Source: Niebla homalea (lineage: Eukaryota > Ascomycota > Lecanoromycetes > Lecanorales > Ramalinaceae). Taken from it: a DNA stretch of 64,000 nt. A program made the translations under genes and the position numbers. The DNA lies in NCBI GenBank assembly GCA_019925105.1, contig JAHGAU010000015.1, positions 124,001 through 188,000 of the forward strand, given 5' to 3'. Positions 58,590-64,000 of this stretch are shown here, piece after piece (the stretch's first letter is position 1; each line of letters starts with the position of its first letter). The notes beneath the pieces are model-generated. The model was not told where the DNA came from. It searched no databases and saw only the letters and a list, made by a program, of their open reading frames with translations.

Positions 58590-59198
58590 CTAAGGCAACG
58601 ATGAGAAGATGGAAGACCGTACGGATCTTGGAATACCCGGATCCTTTTTACTCCTTCTGTCGGGTCTCCCCAAGGAATTGGCGACGGTGGTGGGGATACT
58701 GGGGACAAATCCGTAATTGATAGGAGCGACGGGCCCATTCTGGAGTAAGAGGGGGCGGTGAGAGTCAGCAGCGGCCGAACATGCAGTACATTGGCTGCTG
58801 GTGGTACTGGGGGTTGTGTATTGCGGCTCGGCGGCGAGGGCCGGGGGTAAGGGAGGTTCTTTGTCGTCGATGTCTAAGACGACGGGCTGGTCCCGCATGG
58901 CGCCACCGGTGGCGGGACCAGGAGGCGTTCTCGGACTGCCTCTTTATCTCACCATGGTACCTGGGCATTTGTTGCTGATGCTGCTGCTGGGTTTCTGATC
59001 TTGAGCTTTCTGGGCCATGATTTGAGCTGACGAACCATCGAGAACTGGATACTTGGTGTAAGACCATTGTGATGGTAACAATGAGCAAGATAGCGGCGGC
59101 GGCGGCGGCGGCTGCGGCTTCGTTGTGAGCGGCTGGTGCATTGGCTTTTTTCCTGCTATGCCGTCCAGTCCGTGTACTATAACCTTCAATAGATACAA
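58590..59198 (-). pseudogene. Broken reading frame with a single RIP-type TAA
   Basis: One frame runs from 59198 to 58590 with just one stop, TAA at 58945-58947, which a C->T change from CAA would explain. On its two sides the protein reads naturally: GSSAQIMAQKAQDQKPSSS and NKCPGTMVR before the stop; RTPPGPATGGAMRDQPVVLD and IDDKEPPLPPAL after it. It is Pro/Ser/Gln-rich without a recognised domain. Likely a disordered part of the helicase-locus protein. Confidence 0.4.
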
Positions 59199-59385
59199 AG
59201 AACGTATCCATGTCTATATCATTAATCGGATGATTGTTAACATCCTCCCATGTTTCATGTAGTTCTCGGCGTTCAACCTTGTATCCAATCGTCTATTATT
59301 CTTGTTAGCATGGCCTTTCCCGTCATTAAAGCACCGTTGGCAGCATCTATATTTGATCAGTACCTGTTTGTGCGGGAAACCTCAC

Positions 59386-59970
59386 AAGGTTTCTTCCTCA
59401 TAAGCATCCTTCAACAAGAATTTCCAGCTTTTATCCGGAGCTCCCAATATCCATCTGGCTGATGTCGTAACCCTCCAAGGATTCTTGATTACAATCGTCG
59501 GACCATGCGGCTGGATCATCACAGGTGAGGCCCTGCCGATCGTGATTCTCTCTGCGAGATTTTGGAATGTCAGTGGGTGCGCATCCTGTAGGATGTCATA
59601 GTCGTCGCTGGACCAGGTGTACAAGTTAGCAAGTTGCGCTTCCAATGTGCAAAATCGATCCTATAATTACGGTGAACATGTTCCCATCCGCGTCCCTGCC
59701 ATTTACCTGGTAAACTCCTTCAGAATCTGCATTGCTGCCGTCCTCTCTACCGAACCCTCTGCCGATCGATTCATTTCGTGAATCTTAGCTGGGGTGGCAG
59801 GCGCCGACTTCCCTCCGTTCTGAACTCTCTTATGTCTGGCCGGAGTTTTCTGTTTCCAAAAGCGGCCATTGCCTTTTTCAAAATGCCTCGGTCGACGGTA
59901 CCAAAGGTTCCGTTTTTATTCAAAAGGACAAGGACATCGATTGACCTTAGCTTAAACCCCGTTAATACAA
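59386..59970 (-). pseudogene. Two spliced exons of an unknown protein, with a RIP-type stop
   Basis: Exon 1 (about 59970-59708) reads NRCPCPFE*KRNLWYRRPRH through SAPATPAKIHEMNRSAEGS to a GTAAAT donor. Its TAA (59916-59918) fits CAA->TAA. Exon 2 (59660-59387) reads LANLYTWSSDDYDILQDAHP, TIGRASPVMIQPHGP and SARWILGAPDKSWKFLLKDA, ending at a GTGAGG donor. The two exons meet out of phase (one base short), so a small indel may also be present. Even codon use and good splice sites argue for a once-real gene. Family unknown. Confidence 0.4.
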
Positions 59971-60141
59971 CGGCGAGCCAACAGACCTGGGTAGGAAAGC
60001 GCCCTGTAAGACCTTCGTCCATAGTACTTGTACAAGAGTGGAGAACTATGTCCTCGTCTGAGAGAAACTGCGAAGGCAGAGCGTCGCCAGTTCGGGCCCG
60101 CTGTTTGCTAGTGAACAGATTTGCTCAATGATAGTAAGGTA

Positions 60142-61079
60142 TTAATCGACGTCGAAGTCGAAGTTAAGTCTATCATACTCAACGGCAACCTCGTGTATCA
60201 TAGTGTCTTCCATAACGGGGGTAACGCCCCCCTCTGCCTGCACACTCCGGCCTGTGGTGAGAAACATCTTCTGTAGCATGCGGGCGGTAATAGCATGCAG
60301 CATAAGGATCATGTCGAGACCCGAATTGTTCTGGGCCGGGTCTAAGCATTTCTCGCCTGGCATGGTAGTAGTGGTAGCTAGATTATGCTCAACCCTCCGT
60401 AGAGCCCTCGCGCTGATCCGAGAAATGGCCAACATAGGGGGTTCATAAATTGACTGGTACAGTTGCTTTTGTACAGGAACCGCCGCGTAAGCACCGTTGT
60501 TGTCCGTTTTCGCCGTTGGTCAGCTACTCCCAGTGGACTGAATTGTTCAAGGAGGCAGCCGTGGGTACCTCGGGGCACAAGGCGCCACATCATGCCTGTT
60601 GCTCCAGTCAAGACTTGGTCGACGAAAATTGGGTGTGGGGGAAGATGCCCGAACATTCTCTGGTTTTCTTCGCGGCGTTCAGGATGATTGCCAGGTTGTA
60701 AACTTGTTGTTGACGACCACTATCCGCGCCTACGTTGTCTGTCATTGACACCGGGTTTGTGTCGATCTCTTCCATTCTCCTGAGCTCCTCCTCGGCATCT
60801 GCCAAATCCTGAACGGAAGGAGTCACATTGCCCTGCCCGGCGATGATGCCGATCATTTTGTTCGCGGACAATGCTTGAAGGTATTGGTCGTGACTATGAT
60901 CCACAGTCATGATGAAGATCTGGCATGGATGTTTCTGGCCGATCCGCATCACTCGGCCACCTCCCTGGAGAAGTGTTTGCGTGTTGGATGGCACATCAGG
61001 AAAGATGACAAAGTGACATGCGCCTTGTAGATTCAGGGCCGTAGCGGAAATCTTCAGGCCGGTCAAAAGCACTAATTAC
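60142..61079 (-). pseudogene. SNF2-type helicase fragment, C-terminal lobe
   Basis: It begins after a TAATTAG acceptor-like site with VLLTGLKISATALNLQGACH (motif V) and RVMRIGQKHPCQIFIMTVD (motif VI; the usual QAxGR is QGGGR here). The frame then shifts: ILNAA must change frame to continue as ENQRMFGHLPPHPIFVDQVL. A second shift is needed to reach YEPPMLAISRISARALRRVE. At least two frame changes without good splice sites indicate a pseudogene. It lies upstream, on the same strand, of the N-terminal-lobe fragment, so the two pieces are in reverse order for one gene: either two copies or a rearranged one. Confidence 0.5.
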
Positions 61080-61176
61080 GAGCGTGATGGAGGCGAGGGG
61101 GGCCCGCGGGAGTTGTCGACCTCCATTTGATTGGAGGCAGGGGGATGATCAATGGGGTTGGTTGTCCTCCTCCACA

Positions 61177-61294
61177 GGCTGTTGTATGTCTGCCTCTTGG
61201 ATAGGCTGTTGCAATGCTGCCTCTTCAATAGCATGTTGCAATGCTGCCTCCTCCAGAGGCTGTTGCATGTCTGCCTCCTCGACAGGCTGTTGCA
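61177..61294 (-). repeat. 27-bp minisatellite
   Basis: Four full 27-bp units plus a partial one (GGCTGTTGCAATGCTGCCTC on the plus strand). On the minus strand it encodes a 9-residue repeat (QQPVEEADM, QQPLEEAAL, QHAIEEAAL, QQPIQEADI) inside an open frame at 61409-61149. Whether that frame is expressed is unknown. Confidence 0.65.
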
Positions 61295-61409
61295 CCCGTC
61301 GGCAGAAGCACCACCCTTGCGCCAGGCAGGGTCGGTGCTGGGCCCTCGCGAGCCTCAATACAAAGAAGGGTTCCCCATTAAGGTAGAACCCCTGCCTCTG
61401 TGGTTCCAC

Positions 61410-63126
61410 ATTCTCGCGGTGTCTTTATATTTACGGGATAAGTGACACTACCAAACGTAGGTGATAGGCACGTATGTGCAATCTGCGGTCCACTTTGACG
61501 GAGTGAATCGGGCGTTAGGACATGCTTCGTACTACCTGTGCTCGCTCAAAGCCACACGTACGTTAGTAATTACTGGCTGCGGGTGCAAATTTAGTAGGGC
61601 TAGGAAACTGGCGAACCTTAATTTTAAAGCAACGCTGGTTGTTGGATGAAGTTGGTTCTTGTGTGAATCCTTGGCGAAGCGATTTGTGAGTTCTGCCTCT
61701 CCTCTGTAGTCCCAGCTTTCGGAGGCCAAGAGCTGCTCAGGGGATGTGGTAGTATTTTGCGATTGCTACCTTTGTCTAGGTTATAGGACGATCTCCTGGC
61801 TGGGAACTTTTGATAAAGTCATTATAAAGAGGGTGCATTCCAATTCAATATAGGCCGTCGTGCATGGTTTCTTCGAATTGCATGCCTATAACGTGTTAGA
61901 AACACATTATCTCAAAAGTCAAGAGATGGACTTACGTTTTTTTGGAACGAAACACAGAGAAAGAAAGGGCACCCCGTATGTTGGGCCTCGGATTGCCTCT
62001 GACTTTCTTAATGCATGCTCTTCCTCGGAGATTGTCGCTATAAATGTAGGCGAGAGATATCAACGAGACCATGGATGTCAATGTACACAATTAGTTTCTT
62101 CTCGTGTGTTAAAGCGTGACCCATTGATTGCATTCTCAGAGAGATAGAGGGGCGGACAGGCAAAATGGAATGCCTTGTCGGCTATTATAGCACAAGCTGT
62201 ATGTATCCACAAAACGTGCAGATACGGGTGATCTATTCATTTCGTTCGTGCCAATTGCTGCGTATTCCTGTGCTAGGCTCTAAATCGGCTTGCTCTCGTG
62301 ATGTTCGAAACGTGACCGATCTGTCGTAGGCCAAGAGTGAGGGATTACACATGACTATGTGGTAGTGCTAAAGGAGGTCTCCGTTTCGCCAATTGGCTGC
62401 AAAACCAAGAATCTTGTTCAGTTCCCTTTGATCCTCATCTGTTTCTTCACCAGAGGAGATCTCCACAGACTGTTTGGGGGCTGTGTAATTGTGTGCAGTT
62501 GGTCGAGCTATCTGTCTTTGTGCCGTCTATATGTGTGGGCGTTGTTTCAGGGACGACATCATCCTCTTCATATGTGATGTTGGAGAAACCGGACGGGAAA
62601 TTCGCTACCGATTTGCTTGTCTCTGAGCTGTGTATATCTTATATATCCTCATCCCAACGGAGACACAGCAGTAGTCACAACCAATTTTCGAGGCTTTCGA
62701 ATGCCGGTGTGTAATGGAAACTGCACTCACATCTTGAATTATTGCCTTTGTACCACTATCGGCTGACATCGTACGATACGCACCCCAGTAAACTTAGACA
62801 AAAACCACCACCTTATCGAAGAGAAAGTCGAGCTCACGAGTCAGGCCTGGGATGTTATCGGTACCACTAACGCCCTGCCCAGACTGGAATACATCTCCAA
62901 AGTCTTCATAGTGCTTATTATGCAAAAGCAACCATGCGTAAATTCCAAATCTTTTAAGGTAGTGTGCTTACCTATATACGCCTAAAGTAATTAGCGACCA
63001 CCCCGGCCACCGCGGCTAAAGACAGTATATAGAATTTATAGTCTTTCCTGCACTTGACCAAGGTGGTGTACATTGTGAATGGCTCCAAGTTATTTGCGCG
63101 AAATTGCTCGAGGTTCGTTCCGTTGC
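61410..63126. other. Accessory zone, no supported gene
   Basis: 1.7 kb with only short, motif-free ORFs on both strands. Confidence 0.35.
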
Positions 63127-63498
63127 CCTGTAATCAAGTCAATTTCGATGCAGATCTCGCAACACGGAATCGCGAATATTAATGGCGTGCTGTAAGTCAA
63201 GCCGCAACTTTCCTAACTCGGATATAAACATCTTCATTGCCATCTTGTGGTTTTCTACCAGAACCTCAGCCTTCTCAGATCTCCTCCACTTCTTCGCCAT
63301 TGGCTCCAACGCAACATCAATGAGAAGAAGATTTGGAACACCTGATCCCCGACTAGGAGTAACATGCGTTATTGAGTGCCGACGCTCGTGAGATAGAAGG
63401 CGTGACGCAGTGTCGCTTTTGGCTGTCAGAAACCTTCTTCGACCAGAGCCCTTAACGGAGACACGAGAAATCAGTGGAGGAAGCCGTAGGAGAGCCAT
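63127..63498 (-). CDS. Small hypothetical coiled-coil protein, possibly membrane-anchored
   Basis: ATG at 63498. The open frame to 63139 gives 119 aa: a basic Ser/Arg-rich N-terminus and a helical, coiled-coil-like second half (MAKKWRRSEKAEVLVENHKM, then FISELGKLRLDLQHAINIRD). A possible 38-nt intron (63165-63128, ending CTTGATTACAG) would join it at 63127 to a further open stretch ending in a hydrophobic segment (YILSLAAVAGVVANYFRRI) and TAG near 62977. The intron would be unusually short, so this extension is uncertain. No family recognised. Confidence 0.3.
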
Positions 63499-63792
63499 CC
63501 GACCGCCAGAACACCGCAGGAGGGACCATTGACACTGACATAATCCTTGTCAATCATACTCTTGTCATGATCGTTACTGTCTGTCACTGTCACGGAGACC
63601 TTTGAGTATATTGCAAAGCAATGAGAGACAAAACACCAGGTAGCGTCTCTGAGCGACTCGGCCCATCATCACGGCTCATGATCTGATTGCTGTACACACA
63701 CGGATCACGCAACAACAGACAAGACCATCATAGCCCACCAATGCCATGCTGCTGGCTTCCTTGTAGGCGAGGCGCAGTCGTCGATCTTTCTG

Positions 63793-64000
63793 CTAACCCG
63801 CACGCTTGAGTGCCAGGACCAGCTTGCTGACGACGGTGGCCTCGGCATGGTTGCAGCTGGATTGCCCGTCGGTCACCTGCTCGCCCTCGACGTTGATGAG
63901 GTGTTTGTGACAAAAGGCACTCGGTAGTGCTGCCTGCCGTACTGGAAGACAAGGGGCAAGGCTGCAAACAGTTCTTTTGCCGAAGGTTGTCCTGTCGGTG
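63793..64000 (-). CDS. C-terminal part of a UPF1-like (AAA_12) superfamily I helicase, partial
   Basis: The minus-strand frame ending TAG at 63793-63795 reads LPSAFCHKHLINVEGEQ, then DGQSSCNHAEATVVSKLVLA, then LKRAG. This matches the pattern of the second RecA lobe of UPF1/ZNFX1/SAD-3-type helicases (F-x-NVEG..DG-S..N..EA..V..LV..L...G). The gene would continue beyond position 64000. The stop falls where relatives continue with the next helicase motifs, so it is either truncated or the TAG lies in an intron (a weak GTTAGC overlaps it). Short match, so the family call is moderate. Confidence 0.4.
   Translation of the reverse strand, partial: TDRTTFGKRTVCSLAPCLPVRQAALPSAFCHKHLINVEGEQVTDGQSSCNHAEATVVSKLVLALKRAG

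Overview
The window is nuclear DNA of a filamentous ascomycete (Pezizomycotina). A Dothideomycete is my best guess, but that is inference. The evidence is short GT..AG introns (about 50-100 nt) with CTRAY branch sites, a CBM1 expansin-like protein, a fungal YPD1 and DUF7730/F-box-like proteins. Two extremely AT-rich blocks also differ from their less mutated copies almost only by C->T and G->A, the mark of repeat-induced point mutation (RIP).

Layout. 0.5-5.5 kb: a thioredoxin-like membrane protein, a secreted single-pass glycoprotein and an ornithine cyclodeaminase-family protein. 6-11.3 kb: two F-box/DUF7730-like proteins with a relic between them. 12.5-21.5 kb: one gene of seven inferred exons for a 2,789-residue mucin-like surface protein with an N-terminal Cys domain, three different Ser/Thr repeat tracts and a DUF7908-like domain. 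23-24.4 kb: a nitroalkane oxidase/acyl-CoA dehydrogenase family flavoprotein. 24.9-29.8 kb: a RIP-mutated 4.4 kb element joined to a 0.43 kb internally deleted copy, with ATTA at all three junctions. 29.85-30.5 kb: an ankyrin-like gene starting 57 bp after the element. 33-35.5 kb: divergent mitochondrial ribosomal protein bL28m and peptidyl-tRNA hydrolase 2. 38.1-39.9 kb: a CBM1-expansin-like protein with a 3 x 50 bp promoter repeat. 40.8-49.4 kb: YPD1 phosphotransfer protein, mitochondrial aspartate aminotransferase, a GT34 mannosyltransferase and the tri-snRNP protein Snu66. 50.5-64 kb: an accessory zone of broken genes. It holds a RIP-mutated 718 bp tandem duplication between two similar terminal exons, SNF2-helicase fragments, exons interrupted by RIP-type TAA/TAG/TGA codons, and the end of a UPF1/AAA_12-like helicase at the window edge.

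The housekeeping genes do not form a pathway. They serve mitochondrial translation, splicing, the osmotic phosphorelay, Golgi mannosylation and the aspartate shuttle. The accessory parts (mucin, F-box-like family, RIP elements, helicase relics) show a genome alternating between gene-rich and RIP-decayed compartments. All multi-exon models were assembled by hand from splice consensus and frame continuity, with no RNA evidence.
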